Shown piece after piece: positions 9,211-18,494 of a DNA stretch of 64,000 nt (within the stretch, counting starts at the first letter, position 1; each line of letters begins with the position of its first letter). The stretch is from contig CAVPYY010000006.1 of the NCBI GenBank assembly GCA_963710135.1, positions 620,001-684,000 of the forward strand, written 5' to 3'. This stretch comes from SG8-30 sp963710135. GTDB taxonomy: Bacteria; Pseudomonadota; Gammaproteobacteria; Steroidobacterales; Steroidobacteraceae. The translations under genes were made by a program, and so were the position numbers. The notes below the pieces were generated by a model. That model was given only the letters and a program-made list of their open reading frames with translations, was not told the DNA's origin and did not search any database.

Positions 9211-11377
9211 CTAGTACACGTCGTGGGCCGTGTTGTAGGTGTTGAACTTGCCGGTCGGGGTGACGATGCGGGGATCGTCGATGACCTTCTTCAATTCCAG
9301 CGTCCGGTCATCGATGACCACGATCGCCGAGCGCTCGGCCTTGCCGTTCCAGACCGAGAACCACACCTCGTCACCGGCGTGATTGAACTCCGGCTGCACG
9401 ACCCGCTTCGGGCCCTCGCCCAGATTGGCCCACTCGGCGATCGGCAGCACCTTGTAGCCGCCCGCCAGGTTGTCGATGTCGAACACGGCGACGCTCTGGC
9501 TGATGGACGTGTCGGGATTGAGCGGCGAGTCGACGTACAGGTGCCGGGAGGTCGGGTGGGTCTTGACGAACAGCGAGCCGCCGCCCTGGCCCTTCAGCAC
9601 GCGCACCACCTTCCAGGCCTGCGCGGGGTGACCCTCCGGATCCGTGCCCAGGAACGACACCTTGTCATTGCCGAGCGCGCTGGTCACCCACACCGGGCCG
9701 AACTCGGGATCGACCAGGTTGGCGCCGCGGCCGGGATGGGGAATCTTGTCGACGTCGACCAGCGCCTCCAGGTTCTGGTCCCTGGAGTCCACCACCGCGA
9801 TCTTGTCGGACTGGTTGGCCGCGGTCAGGAAGTAGCGCTTGGTCGAGTCCCAGCCGCCGTCGTGCAGGAAGCGCGCGGCACCGATGGTCGTGATCTTGAG
9901 GTTCTTCAGGTCCTCGTAGTTGACCAGCAGGATCTGCCCGGTCTCCTTGACGTTGACGATCCACTCGGGGTGCTCGTGCGAGGAGACGATCGCCGCCACC
10001 CTCGGCTCGGGGTGGTATTCCTGCGTGTCGACGGTCATGCCGCGGGTCGAGACGATCTTGAGCGGCTCCAGCGTCTCGCCGTCCATCACCACGAACTGCG
10101 GCGGCCAGTAGGCGCCGGCAATCGCATAGCGGTCCTCGAATCCCTTGTACTTGGACGTCTCCACGGAGCGCGCCTCGAGCCCTACCTTGATCTCCGCCAC
10201 GATGGCCGGCGTCTCCATCCACAGATCGACGAGATCGATCTTGGCGTCGCGGCCTATGGTGAACAGGTAGCGCCCGGAATCGGACATGCGGGAGATGTGC
10301 ACCGCATAACCCGTCTTGAGGATGGTGATGATCTGCTTGCTGTCGCCGTCGATCAGCGCCACCTCGCCGGCATCCCGCAGCGTCACCGCGAACAGGTTGT
10401 CGAGATCGTAGGAGTTCATGCTTACGGGTCGGCCGGTCGGCCACCGCCACCATCGTCTTCCAGGTCGCCTGCATCTCCGCCAGCCCGAATTCCGGCGGCG
10501 TCGGCGGCACGTGCTGGACGAAGCGCGCCATGATGTCGACTTCTTCGGGAGTCAGCTCGCCGGACGTGCCCCAGTTGGGCATGCCGGCGGGCGAACCGTA
10601 GTTGATGAAGACCTTCAGGTAGTCGGTGCCCTTCGCCTGCGTGATGTCCGGCGTCAGCGGCTTGCCCGTGGCGCCCTTGCGCAGCACGCCGTGGCAGCCG
10701 GCGCAGCGCTCGAAGTAGATCTGCTTGGCGTGATCGAACTCAGTCTGGGTCATGTTGGGTGCCCCGGGCGAGATCACCATCTGCATCTCGGCCGCCGCGG
10801 CGCCAACCGCGGACGGCGCACCCTTGTACTTCATCTCGGCGACCGTGGTGTCAGGATGCTCGGTGGGCGACTCGGCGGTCTGCACCGGTGCCGGACCGGC
10901 CCGCACGGCGGCCACCTCGGCAGCCGTCACGTGTCCCAGATCGTTGCCGAAGCTGTTGAAGACGTAGGTCAGCGCTCGCGCGATATCCTGGTCCGACAAC
11001 TGCGCCATCGGCGGCATCACCGAGTTGAAGGTCTTGCCGTTGACGACCACCTCGCCAGTCAGACCGTGCAGCGCGATGCTGATCGCACGTTTCGGGTCGG
11101 CCTTGAGGAAGTCCGATTCGGCCAGCGGCGGGAATGCGCCCGGAAGTCCCTTGCCATCGGCCTGATGACAGGCCATGCAGGCGGCCTGGAATACCTTCTC
11201 GCCCGCGGCAATGTCCGCGGCCAGTTCGCCGCTGCGGGCCGCGGCGACTTCCGCCTGGTGGACCGCCGGGGCCTCGCTGCGCGCGTCAGGCGCCTGCTGC
11301 GCCAGCGCCAGCGTGGCAAGCAGCGCCGCCGCAATCGAAGTCGTCGCAATGGCAGGATACGAATGGTGGCGTGACAT
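9211..11377 (-). CDS. nirS: Cytochrome cd1 nitrite reductase NirS with extra N-terminal cytochrome c domain (one frameshift)
   Basis: Periplasmic NO-forming nitrite reductase. Residues 1-27 form a signal peptide. A first class I cytochrome c domain (about 55-145) has CMACH at 67-71. The usual NirS haem c domain follows with CAGCH at 225-229, then the eight-bladed haem d1 propeller with DLWMETPAIVAEIK, EYHPEPRVAA, RFLHDGG and VTPTGKFNTYNT. Canonical NirS has only one haem c domain, so this is an extended form. An extra base at 10420 splits the frame between PTRK and MNSYDLDNLF; both flanks match the family, so it is probably an error. The start has GGAGGTGA seven bases upstream. A Dnr/FNR box lies about 85 bases upstream. 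No haem d1 biosynthesis genes are in view. Confidence 0.94.
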
Positions 11378-11455
11378 CTCGTTCACCTCCAGGTGTGTTG
11401 CCGGGCGCTTTCGCCCCGCTGACTCCCATACTGGAAGGACCGCGACCGGCATGCA

Positions 11456-11469
11456 TTGATGCCGGTCAA
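11456..11469. promoter_or_regulatory. FNR/Dnr-type box upstream of nirS
   Basis: TTGATGCCGGTCAA matches the FNR/Dnr consensus TTGAT-N4-ATCAA at nine of ten fixed bases. Its centre is 85 bases from the nirS ATG, so an activating position (-41.5) would put transcription start about 45 bases upstream of the gene. It sits between nirS and dnr, which points to NO or low-oxygen activation of nirS. Confidence 0.72.
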
Positions 11470-11483
11470 TCCGCATCTCCGCC

Positions 11484-12164
11484 CTACATGTCGTGCTCGG
11501 ACAGCTTCCCCAGGTCCGGAATGACCAGGTCGCGCCCGTCCGGCTCGATGAGACCGGCCTCCGTCAGGGCCCGGGTCAGCCGGGACAGTGTCTCGGGCTT
11601 GATCGCCAACTGGGCCGCCAGCATCTGGCGGGTCTCGTCGAAGCGCACCCGGTGCCGGCCGTCCGGGTCCGGGACCGCGCGCCGGATCAGATGCCGGATC
11701 AGGCGATTGCCGGCACTCTGCAGGGTCAGGTCCTCGATCTCCTGGACGTGAGCATGCAGCCGCTGGCTCAGCACGCCGAGGAGCCGCAGGCAGGCCGGCG
11801 TGTCGTCCTTGAGGGCGGCCAGGTAGTCGGCGCTCGGCACCGCCACCAGCGTGGTCGCTTCGACGGCTCCGGCGCTGACCGGGTACGCCGGGGCCTGCAT
11901 GAACATCACGGCCTCGGCGAATGTCTGGCCAGGATTGACCAGGGCGAGGATCTTCTCGCCGCCGGCGCGCGACTCCATGAAGAGCCTGGCCTGCCCTTCG
12001 ACGACGATGAAGAACGCGCTGGCGCGATCGCCCTGCTGGAACAGCATCTGGCCGGGATCCAGCTTCAGCAGTTGCGAGGCGGCCGCGATCCTGTCGAAAG
12101 TCGGATCGTCGAAGGCCACCAGCAATGGGTTGCGCCGCAGCAGCGCGCGCATTTCGGTCTTCAT
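11484..12164 (-). CDS. dnr: Crp/Fnr family regulator, Dnr type
   Basis: A cyclic-nucleotide-binding-like sensor domain (about residues 15-140, with GQMLFQQGDRASAFFIVVEG and TFAEAVMFMQAPAYPV) is joined to a C-terminal helix-turn-helix with KPETLSRLTRAL. That recognition helix carries the E-SR pattern that reads TTGAT half-sites. There is no N-terminal Fe-S cysteine cluster, so it belongs to the Dnr/DnrD group that senses NO through haem rather than to Fnr itself. ATG at 12164 is chosen for AGGGA eight bases upstream; ATG at 12170 is equally possible. Its position between nirS and the NO reductase, with matching boxes before both, makes it their likely activator. Confidence 0.87.
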   Translation of the reverse strand: MKTEMRALLRRNPLLVAFDDPTFDRIAAASQLLKLDPGQMLFQQGDRASAFFIVVEGQARLFMESRAGGEKILALVNPGQTFAEAVMFMQAPAYPVSAGAVEATTLVAVPSADYLAALKDDTPACLRLLGVLSQRLHAHVQEIEDLTLQSAGNRLIRHLIRRAVPDPDGRHRVRFDETRQMLAAQLAIKPETLSRLTRALTEAGLIEPDGRDLVIPDLGKLSEHDM

Positions 12165-12260
12165 CAGCATGGTCCCTGCATTGTAGCGCCCGGACCACCG
12201 GCAGGTTCCGGCGGGCCTGCCAGGACCGGGGCCGGATCTCGGAAAACCCCTATGCGCGCG

Positions 12261-12274
12261 TTGACCTGCGTCAA
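12261..12274. promoter_or_regulatory. FNR/Dnr-type box upstream of the NO reductase
   Basis: TTGACCTGCGTCAA is a perfect dyad of the FNR/Dnr type (TTGAC-N4-GTCAA), eight of ten bases matching consensus. Its centre is about 88 bases from the norB ATG. That is nearly the same spacing as the nirS box, so the two genes probably respond together. Confidence 0.68.
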
Positions 12275-12355
12275 TGCCCGCAAGACGGGCCCGATCGAGA
12301 CTCGCGCCATCGAAAACGCGCGAAGCCGCGCTTCCGCCCGCTGGAGCACTCGAGC

Positions 12356-14643
12356 ATGAAATCGACAAGACGACTCTGGACCGTTCTGGGCATCACCATG
12401 CTGGTGTCCTTCTCGATACTTGGATACCTCGGCCGGGAGATCTATCTGACCGCGCCGCCGATACCCGAAGTGGTGCGTTCCGAGTCGGGTGAGGTCCTCT
12501 TTACCGGCGAGCAGATCCGCAGCGGCCAGCAGGTGTGGCAGTCGATCGGCGGGCATCAGCTGGGCTCGATCTGGGGTCACGGCAGCTACGTCGCGCCGGA
12601 CTGGACCGCGGACTGGCTGCACCGCGAGGCGATGGCCATGCTTGATGCGCGGGCCGAGCGGCTGGCCGGCACGCCCTACTCGGCACTCGGCACAGCCGAC
12701 CGGGCAGCGCTGCAGGCGGCGCTCGAGGTGGAGATTCGCGCCAACACGCTCGACCCGGAGACGCAGACCGTGACGGTCAGCGCCGATCGCGCCGCAGCGA
12801 TACGCGCGGTCACGGCTCACTACGACGCCCTGTTCTCCGACGATCCGGCCATGCAGCGGCTGCGTGAGCAATACGCGATTCAGGAGAACCCCGTTCCCGA
12901 CGCGGCGCGCCGCCAGGCGCTCGCAGCCTTCATCCACTGGTCCGCATGGTCCGCCGTCACCAACCGGCCGGGCCAGTCGGTGAGCTATACGAGCAACTGG
13001 CCGCACGAGCCGCTGGTCGGCAACACGCCCACGTCGCCGACCTATCTCTGGACATTCGTCAGCATCCTGCTGCTGATCGCCGGCATCGGCGCGCTGGTCT
13101 GGTACCACGCAGCCACCTCGGGCAAGGAGCCGGCGCCGTCCGTGCCGGACACCGATCCCCTGCTCGGGCTCGCCCTGACACGCCTCGATGCGCGCCAGCA
13201 TCAAGTTCTTCGTGCTGGCCGTCGGCCTGTTCCTGACGCAGGTCGTGCTCGGCGGCATCACCGCGCACTACGCGGTCGAAGGCCAGGCCTTCTACGGGAT
13301 ACCGCTGTCCGAGATCCTGCCCTACTCGCTGACGCGCACCTGGCACACGCAGCTCGGCGTGCTGTGGATCGCCACGGCCTGGCTCGGCACCGGCTTGTTC
13401 ATCGCGCCCGCCGTGTCCGGACGGGAGCCGGCGCTGCAGCGCTTCGGGGTGAACTTCCTGTTTACGGCGCTGCTTGATCATCGTCATCGGCGGCTTCGCC
13501 GGCCAGTGGGTCTCGGTCATGCAGCAGAGCATGGGAGCCGATGCCAACTTCTGGTTCGGCCACCAGGGCTGGGAGTACGTGGACCTCGGGCGCTTCTGGC
13601 AGGCATTCCTGTTCATCGGTCTGATGCTCTGGCTGCTGCTGGTCGGGCGCGCCCTGTGGCCGGCGCTGCGCACCCCGGGGGAATCACGCACGCTGACGGG
13701 ACTGCTGTTCCTGTCGGTGGTGGCGATCGGATTGTTCTATGGCGCGGGGCTGATGTGGGGCAAGTCCACCCATCTGTCGATGGTCGAGTACTGGCGCTGG
13801 TGGGTGGTGCACCTCTGGGTGGAAGGCTTCTTCGAGGTGTTCGCCACGGCGGTCATCGCATTCCTGTTCACGCGCCTGGGTCTGGTGCGCACCAGCACGG
13901 CCGTCAACGCCGTGCTGTTCTCCACAGTCATCTTCCTTTCCGGTGGCGTGCTCGGGACGATGCACCATCTCTACTGGACCGGCACACCTACCGCGGTGCT
14001 GGCGTTTGGCGCCGTGTTCTCCGCGCTCGAGGTCGTGCCGCTCGCGGTGATCGGCTTCGAGGCCTACCAGAACTACTCCCACGTGACGGCGCGGCCGTGG
14101 GTCGCGCGCTACCGCTGGCCGATCCTGTTCTTTGTCGCCGTCGCGTTCTGGAACCTGGTCGGCGCCGGCCTGTTCGGCTTCCTGATCAACCCGCCGCTTG
14201 CGCTCTACTACATGCAGGGTCTCAACACGACGCCCCTGCACGGCCACACCGCGCTGTTCGGCGTGTACGGGATGCTCGGCATCGGGCTGATGCTGTTCTG
14301 CCTGCGGCTGGTGCCGGCCGCCGGGATCTGGGACGAGAAGCTCATCGGCCGCTGTTTCTGGGCGCTCAACGTGGGCCTCGCCGCAATGGCGGCACTGTCG
14401 CTCGCCCCCGTTGGGCTGCTGCAGGTCAAGGCCTCGGTCGAGCACGGTTTCTGGTTCGCCCGCTCGCCGGAGTTCATCCACTCCGGGCTCATCGAAACCC
14501 TGGTGTGGATGCGGGTACCCGGTGACATCCTGTTTGCCGCCGGCGCGGCGCTGCTCGGCCTGTTCTTCCTGCGGCTGCTGGTCGGTCGGCGGCAGGCACT
14601 GACCGCGGCCCAGGTCCCGGCCAGCGGGACGCCCGGCGCATGA
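12356..14643 (+). CDS. norB: Quinol-dependent nitric oxide reductase (qNor; two frameshifts)
   Basis: A fused single-subunit NO reductase (also called norZ) of about 761 residues, the usual length for qNor. After an N-terminal membrane anchor comes the periplasmic cytochrome c-like domain without haem (FTGEQIRSGQQVWQSIGGHQ, FIHWSAWSAVTNRPG). The heme-copper oxidase-like helices follow, with RTWHTQLGVLW, the HLWVEGFFEVFATA region, GTMHHLYWTG and GHTALFGVYGM providing the expected His and Glu residues. It reduces NO to N2O at the inner membrane. Two +1 breaks, near 13180 and 13474, interrupt the frame within conserved text. The start has GGAG nine bases upstream. NnrS begins inside its stop codon. 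Confidence 0.93.
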
Positions 14644-15857
14644 ACCGCTACGCGAGCTTCCCGGCGGCGCCTCATCGCATGATGTTCGTCGCCGGGATGC
14701 TGGCCGCCGCGGCCGGCGGCCTGTGGTGGGCGGCGACGCTCGCCGCACGACTTGCGCCGCAGCTATCCCTGCCCGTACAGGTGGCGCCGATCTGGGTGCA
14801 CGCCTGGCTGATGGTCTTCGCCCTGTTCGGCCCGTTCGTGTTCGGATTCCTGTTCACCACCTTTCCGCGCTGGCAATCCGGCCCCGTGGTCGGCCGGCCC
14901 GCCTACGCGGGCGTCTTCCTGGGGCTGATGCTCGCCATCGTGCTGGCACTCGCCGGCGCGCTGGGTGCCGGGGCGGTGTTTGCCATGGCAGTGGCCATCG
15001 CGGCCCTCACCTGGCTGGCCGGCTGGATACTGCTGCTGCGCGTACTGGCAGGTGCGCAGTCGATCGTGTCCCACGGCGTCGTCGCGGCCATCGCGGTCGG
15101 CGTCGGGGCGCTGTCCCAGGCAGCCTTTGCGGCCGGGTTGTGGCTCGATTCGGCGGCCATTCTGCATCTGGCGCTGCGCACCGCCCTGTGGGGCTGCCTG
15201 CTGCCGCTCGTCTACGCGGTGTGCCACCGCATGATCCCGTTCTTCGCGCAGTCGGCCGTGGCCGGTTACCAGCCGGTCCGCCCGCTGCCGTGGCTGGTTG
15301 CGTTCACGGCGCTGTGCGCCGCGCGTGTCGCGCTGTCGATGGTTGGGCGCCTGGAATGGCTCTGGGCCGTCGATGCGCCGCTGGCGGCGCTCGCGCTGTA
15401 CAGCGGCATTCGCTGGCGGCCCTGGCAGGCGCGGGGCAATCCACTGCTGTGGACGCTGTTCGTGGCCTATCTGTGGCTGCCCTTCGGACTGGGCCTGCAG
15501 CTGATCGCCGATGTCGTGTACGCGGTGACGGGCGACTGGCCGCTCGGCCGGGCGCCGCTGCATGCCCTCGGCATCGGCTTCCTGTCGAGCCTGGTCGTGG
15601 CGATGGCGAGCCGGGTGACACTCGGCCACTCCGGACGGCCGTTGCGGATGGATCGCTACACGGTGGGCTGCTTCCTGGCACTGCAGGCTGCGGCGGTGAT
15701 CAGAGTCGCAAGCGAACTCCTGGCAAGCGCGAAACCCGGCTGGACGATACCGCTGATCGTGGCGAGCGCGCTGGTCTGGCTGGCCGGCATGGTCCTGTGG
15801 GCGCGCCGCTACGGCCCGATCTGCCTGCTACCCCGGGTCGACGGCCGACCCGGCTAG
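14640..15857 (+). CDS. nnrS: NnrS family haem/copper-containing membrane protein
   Basis: A 405-residue polytopic inner-membrane protein with about 12 hydrophobic segments and NnrS features such as FPAAPHRMMFVAGM at the N-terminus, FTTFPRW, VYAVCHRMIPFF and ASRVTLGHSGRP. NnrS proteins bind haem and copper and protect cells against NO stress; they are usually controlled by NO-responsive regulators. It overlaps the norB stop (ATGA at 14640-14643), so it is translated with the NO reductase from the Dnr-box promoter. Its presence supports NO detoxification or denitrification as the island's role. The molecular function of the family remains poorly defined. Confidence 0.92.
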   Translation: MNRYASFPAAPHRMMFVAGMLAAAAGGLWWAATLAARLAPQLSLPVQVAPIWVHAWLMVFALFGPFVFGFLFTTFPRWQSGPVVGRPAYAGVFLGLMLAIVLALAGALGAGAVFAMAVAIAALTWLAGWILLLRVLAGAQSIVSHGVVAAIAVGVGALSQAAFAAGLWLDSAAILHLALRTALWGCLLPLVYAVCHRMIPFFAQSAVAGYQPVRPLPWLVAFTALCAARVALSMVGRLEWLWAVDAPLAALALYSGIRWRPWQARGNPLLWTLFVAYLWLPFGLGLQLIADVVYAVTGDWPLGRAPLHALGIGFLSSLVVAMASRVTLGHSGRPLRMDRYTVGCFLALQAAAVIRVASELLASAKPGWTIPLIVASALVWLAGMVLWARRYGPICLLPRVDGRPG

Positions 15858-15879
15858 CAGCGCGGCGTCACGCCAGCAA

Positions 15880-16365
15880 TCAGTGGTGATGGTGCCCGCC
15901 GGGCCCGTGCACATGCCCGTGCTCGAGCTCCTCGGCCGTGGCGTCGCGCACTTCGGCGATCTCCACCTCGAAGTGCAGCGTCTGTCCCGCCAGCGGATGA
16001 TTGGCGTCGACGGTGACGGTGTCGCCGCCCACGGCGGTGACGACTACCAGCCTCGAACCTTGCGGCCCCTGCGCCTGGAACTGCATGCCCGGTGCGACAT
16101 TCTCGACGCCCTTGAAGGCGCTCTTCGGCACCTCCTGGACCAGGCGGTCATCACGCGCGCCGTAGCCGTCGTCGGGCGACACGCTGACCTTCATCTTGTC
16201 CCCCTGTGACTTGCCGGCCAGCGCGTTCTCCAGGCCCGGCACGATGTTGCCGAAGCCGTGCAGGTAGGCGAGCGGATCGCTTCCCGCGGAGGAGTCGATG
16301 ACGGTGCCCGAGTCGTCAGTGAGCGTGTAGTGGATGCTGACGACCTTCTGCTCGGCGATTTTCAT
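15880..16365 (-). CDS. slyD: FKBP-type peptidyl-prolyl cis-trans isomerase SlyD
   Basis: 161 residues. The FKBP core begins MKIAEQKVVSIHYTLTDDSG and includes PLAYLHGFGNIVPGLENALAG. The inserted-flap chaperone domain (DDGYGARDDRLVQEVPKSAF) and NHPLAGQTLHFEVEI are both present. The tail is His-rich (GHVHGPGGHHHH) but shorter and without the Cys-rich part of E. coli SlyD. The family isomerises prolyl bonds, chaperones Tat substrates and handles nickel for hydrogenase assembly. The start has AGGA about eight bases upstream. It converges with nnrS (22 bases apart) and is probably monocistronic. Metal storage by the short tail is plausible. Confidence 0.92.
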   Translation of the reverse strand: MKIAEQKVVSIHYTLTDDSGTVIDSSAGSDPLAYLHGFGNIVPGLENALAGKSQGDKMKVSVSPDDGYGARDDRLVQEVPKSAFKGVENVAPGMQFQAQGPQGSRLVVVTAVGGDTVTVDANHPLAGQTLHFEVEIAEVRDATAEELEHGHVHGPGGHHHH

Positions 16366-16416
16366 GTCGGATATCCTGCAATTGGCGGGTACAGGTGCGT
16401 AATGCTAAACGCAAAC

Positions 16417-16450
16417 GGCCCGCGATGCTCGTGCGGGAGCACCGCGGGCC
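16417..16450 (-). terminator. Rho-independent-like terminator of the TonB/ExbBD operon
   Basis: A long hairpin pairs GGCCCGCG with CGCGGGCC and has an inner GCTC/GAGC extension. On the minus strand it is followed by GTTTGCGTTT. It lies 17 bases after the stop of the TonB-like gene, the last gene of the large minus-strand operon, and ahead of slyD. Confidence 0.65.
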
Positions 16451-16466
16451 GGTCGAATCGCCGAAA

Positions 16467-17459
16467 TCAGGCCGGGAAGAACTCGATCGGCTTGGTGGTG
16501 GTGATCGCCTCGACGTCCTTGTCCTCGAAGCGGAACAGGCGGATGCGCGCGGCCAGCTTGCGTTCGAGCTCGGCATCGTTCAGTTCGCTGGAAATGATCC
16601 TGCAATCCGTCACCTCGCCCGTGGGCGCGATGGTCAACTGCACCACGACCTTGCCGACCAGCGCCGGATTGTCGCGCAACGCCCGATTGTACAGGGCGTA
16701 GATGGCGCCCTTGTTGCGGTCGAATACCAGTTCGATCTCTTCCTGGGTGCGCGACGCGCGCTTGCCGCTGCCATCGCGGGACACGCCGTCGGCGACGCCG
16801 CCCGCCGTGGCCGAGCCCCGACCGGACCCCCCAAAGGGCACTTCCATCTGGGTCGTGCCGTGGCCGTTCAGCGTGCCGGTGCCATATCCGAAGCCCTGGC
16901 TGACCGCGGCGGTGTTGATGCCGCCCGAGGTCGTGCCCGCCTTGGAGGTGACCAGCGAGCGCTCCGCACGCGGCGGGCCGTCCACGGTACCCGACGCGTT
17001 GCCCGGCGGCTTGAGCTTGTCGGGCGTCACTTCGAACTTCTCACGCAGGTCGGAGAGCTGGTCGACAAAGGGCAGCAGCCCGGCCTGGGCCGCTTTCTTG
17101 CGCGCGGCCTGGGTGCGGTCGATCTCGGGCGCCGGCTGCGGCTTTTCCTGGACGCGCTTGGGCTGCTCGGGCGTCACCTGCGGCGGCGTTTCCGGCAACT
17201 GTTGTTCCACCACCGGCGGTGGCGGCGGCGGTGGCGGCGGCGTAGCGCGCTCCAGCACGAGCTTGGCGAGCCGCGGCGGCACCGCGGGGGGCGTGTCCAG
17301 CGGCCGCTCGGGCACCGGCAGGAACGGCATCAGGATCGACAGCACGATCATGATCCCGACGCAGATCGAGACGATGCGCTTCAGGCGCTCCTTCTCTTCG
17401 CCTGCGGTGTCCCAGGGAAGCTCGAAGCGTCGATAGAAATAGGCGGCGGTGGCCGTCAC
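16467..17459 (-). CDS. TonB-like energy transducer with AgmX/PglI-type C-terminal domain
   Basis: 330 residues. A single N-terminal membrane segment (about 27-47, IVSICVGIMIVLSILMPFLP) is followed by a proline-rich spacer with nine consecutive Pro at about 74-82, a low-complexity Gly/Ser/Thr region (about 175-230), and a C-terminal domain (about 240-330) with the IYALYNRALRDNPALVGKV and VTDCRIISSEL features of the AgmX/PglI family. Proteins of this type carry force from an ExbBD/TolQR-like motor to periplasmic or outer-membrane partners; relatives work in myxobacterial gliding. It is the last gene of the operon, 13 bases after exbD. Iron-uptake TonB is less likely because the C-terminal domain differs. 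Confidence 0.8.
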   Translation of the reverse strand: MTATAAYFYRRFELPWDTAGEEKERLKRIVSICVGIMIVLSILMPFLPVPERPLDTPPAVPPRLAKLVLERATPPPPPPPPPVVEQQLPETPPQVTPEQPKRVQEKPQPAPEIDRTQAARKKAAQAGLLPFVDQLSDLREKFEVTPDKLKPPGNASGTVDGPPRAERSLVTSKAGTTSGGINTAAVSQGFGYGTGTLNGHGTTQMEVPFGGSGRGSATAGGVADGVSRDGSGKRASRTQEEIELVFDRNKGAIYALYNRALRDNPALVGKVVVQLTIAPTGEVTDCRIISSELNDAELERKLAARIRLFRFEDKDVEAITTTKPIEFFPA

Positions 17460-17472
17460 AGCATGGTTCTCC

Positions 17473-17994
17473 TCAGCCCCCGGCCGGCGTCGCCGCCATG
17501 GCCTCGGCCTTCTGCAGCACGGCCAGCGACAGCTTGCCGAAGTTGGCTTCGGTGCAGGTCGCCATCACCTTCTTCAGCACCCGGTACGGCACTTCCTTGT
17601 CACCCAGGATGGTGATCTCGCGCGCACTCAGGTCGGTGGCGGCCGCCTTCATCATGATCCGGTCGGTCTGGCGCTGCAGCGCGGCCCGCAGGGGCTCGAT
17701 GATCACGCCATCCATCGCGTCGACATCGGCGACGCTGACCACGGGCTGGCCCTGCACCAGCACCTGGTCGGTCGACACCATCACGACCACCGTCTCGCGC
17801 GGCTTCTCGAGCGATACCGACTCCGGCAGCTCCAGCGTCTTCGGCGGCTCCAGCGACTGCACTTCGGCGGAATTCACCAGCAGGAAAAACACCAGGATGG
17901 TGAAGATGTCCATGAGCGACACCAGGCTCAGTGTCGCCGGCTTCTTGCGCGCGTGATGGCGGGCCATGCGCTTGGCGCGGGCGGAGTGGCTCAT
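17473..17994 (-). CDS. ExbD/TolR family biopolymer transport protein (Asp-bearing copy)
   Basis: 173 residues with a basic N-terminus, one membrane helix (about 22-42) and a periplasmic domain. The helix has LSLVSLMDIFTILVFFLLV, so the membrane Asp used for proton conduction in ExbD/TolR is present at position 29. These proteins sit inside the ExbB/TolQ pentamer and turn proton flow into motion. Its start overlaps the stop of the second ExbD-like gene by four bases. Two different ExbD-like genes after one ExbB-like gene recall the myxobacterial AglR-AglQ-AglS set, which suggests a heterodimeric ExbD stator. Confidence 0.9.
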   Translation of the reverse strand: MSHSARAKRMARHHARKKPATLSLVSLMDIFTILVFFLLVNSAEVQSLEPPKTLELPESVSLEKPRETVVVMVSTDQVLVQGQPVVSVADVDAMDGVIIEPLRAALQRQTDRIMMKAAATDLSAREITILGDKEVPYRVLKKVMATCTEANFGKLSLAVLQKAEAMAATPAGG

Positions 17995-18494
17995 GTCGGC
18001 GCATCCCCAATCGAGATGTTCGGGAACAGCTCGGTCTGCACCATCTGCAGGCCAACGACCTCGCTATGCACACGCACGGTGTCCATGACCTGCACGACGA
18101 TGTCGTAGGACACGTCCGGCTCGAGCAGGATGGTCACGTCGGTCAGGTCCGGAAAGCGCGGCTTGATCTCCTCGTAGAGGAACTTGCCGAGACCCTCCAG
18201 ATCGTACTGGCCGTCGACCTTCAGGAAGTCCTTGCCGAGCTTGCCGGTCCCGCGGTCGGCCACCTGTATCCTGTCTTCGCGCACCATCACCTCGAGATTG
18301 ATGACCTGCTTGACCTCGGGCACGGATTCCGTCGAGCTCGGCAGGTTCAGTTCGAGAATGGTCAGTCGCGAAAAGACAGCGGTGATGAGCAGGAACGGGA
18401 CCAGCACGACCATCAGGTTCATGAAGGCCGTGATGTTCAGCTCTTCGGCGCCGGTCCGACGGTGCCGGCGCGCTGCTCGGCTGGTCAGGCTCAC
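17991..18494 (-). CDS. ExbD/TolR family protein lacking the conserved membrane Asp
   Basis: 167 residues with the ExbD/TolR layout: a short cytoplasmic N-terminus, a membrane helix at about 21-43 (ITAFMNLMVVLVPFLLITAV) and a periplasmic domain. The segment ELNITAFMNL aligns with the usual ELNITPLIDV, placing Asn26 where ExbD/TolR proteins have the proton-conducting Asp. That Asp-to-Asn change suggests a structural partner that relies on the neighbouring ExbD (Asp29) for proton transfer. It overlaps both flanking genes by four bases (17991-17994 and 18491-18494), so the three are tightly coupled. Confidence 0.85.
   Translation of the reverse strand: MSLTSRAARRHRRTGAEELNITAFMNLMVVLVPFLLITAVFSRLTILELNLPSSTESVPEVKQVINLEVMVREDRIQVADRGTGKLGKDFLKVDGQYDLEGLGKFLYEEIKPRFPDLTDVTILLEPDVSYDIVVQVMDTVRVHSEVVGLQMVQTELFPNISIGDAPT

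Noticed and set aside
10415..10425. Programmed frameshift in nirS
   Set aside because: No slippery sequence or downstream structure is evident, and similar single-base breaks occur across unrelated genes in the window.
13684..14748. 354-codon minus-strand open frame opposite the NO reductase
   Set aside because: It is an antisense shadow of qNor/nnrS produced by high GC; the amino-acid composition is Arg/Gln/Pro-rich with no family features.
16467..17459. Classical TonB for iron uptake
   Set aside because: The C-terminal domain is AgmX/PglI-like, and the operon has two ExbD-like proteins and TPR scaffolds but no iron-uptake gene.
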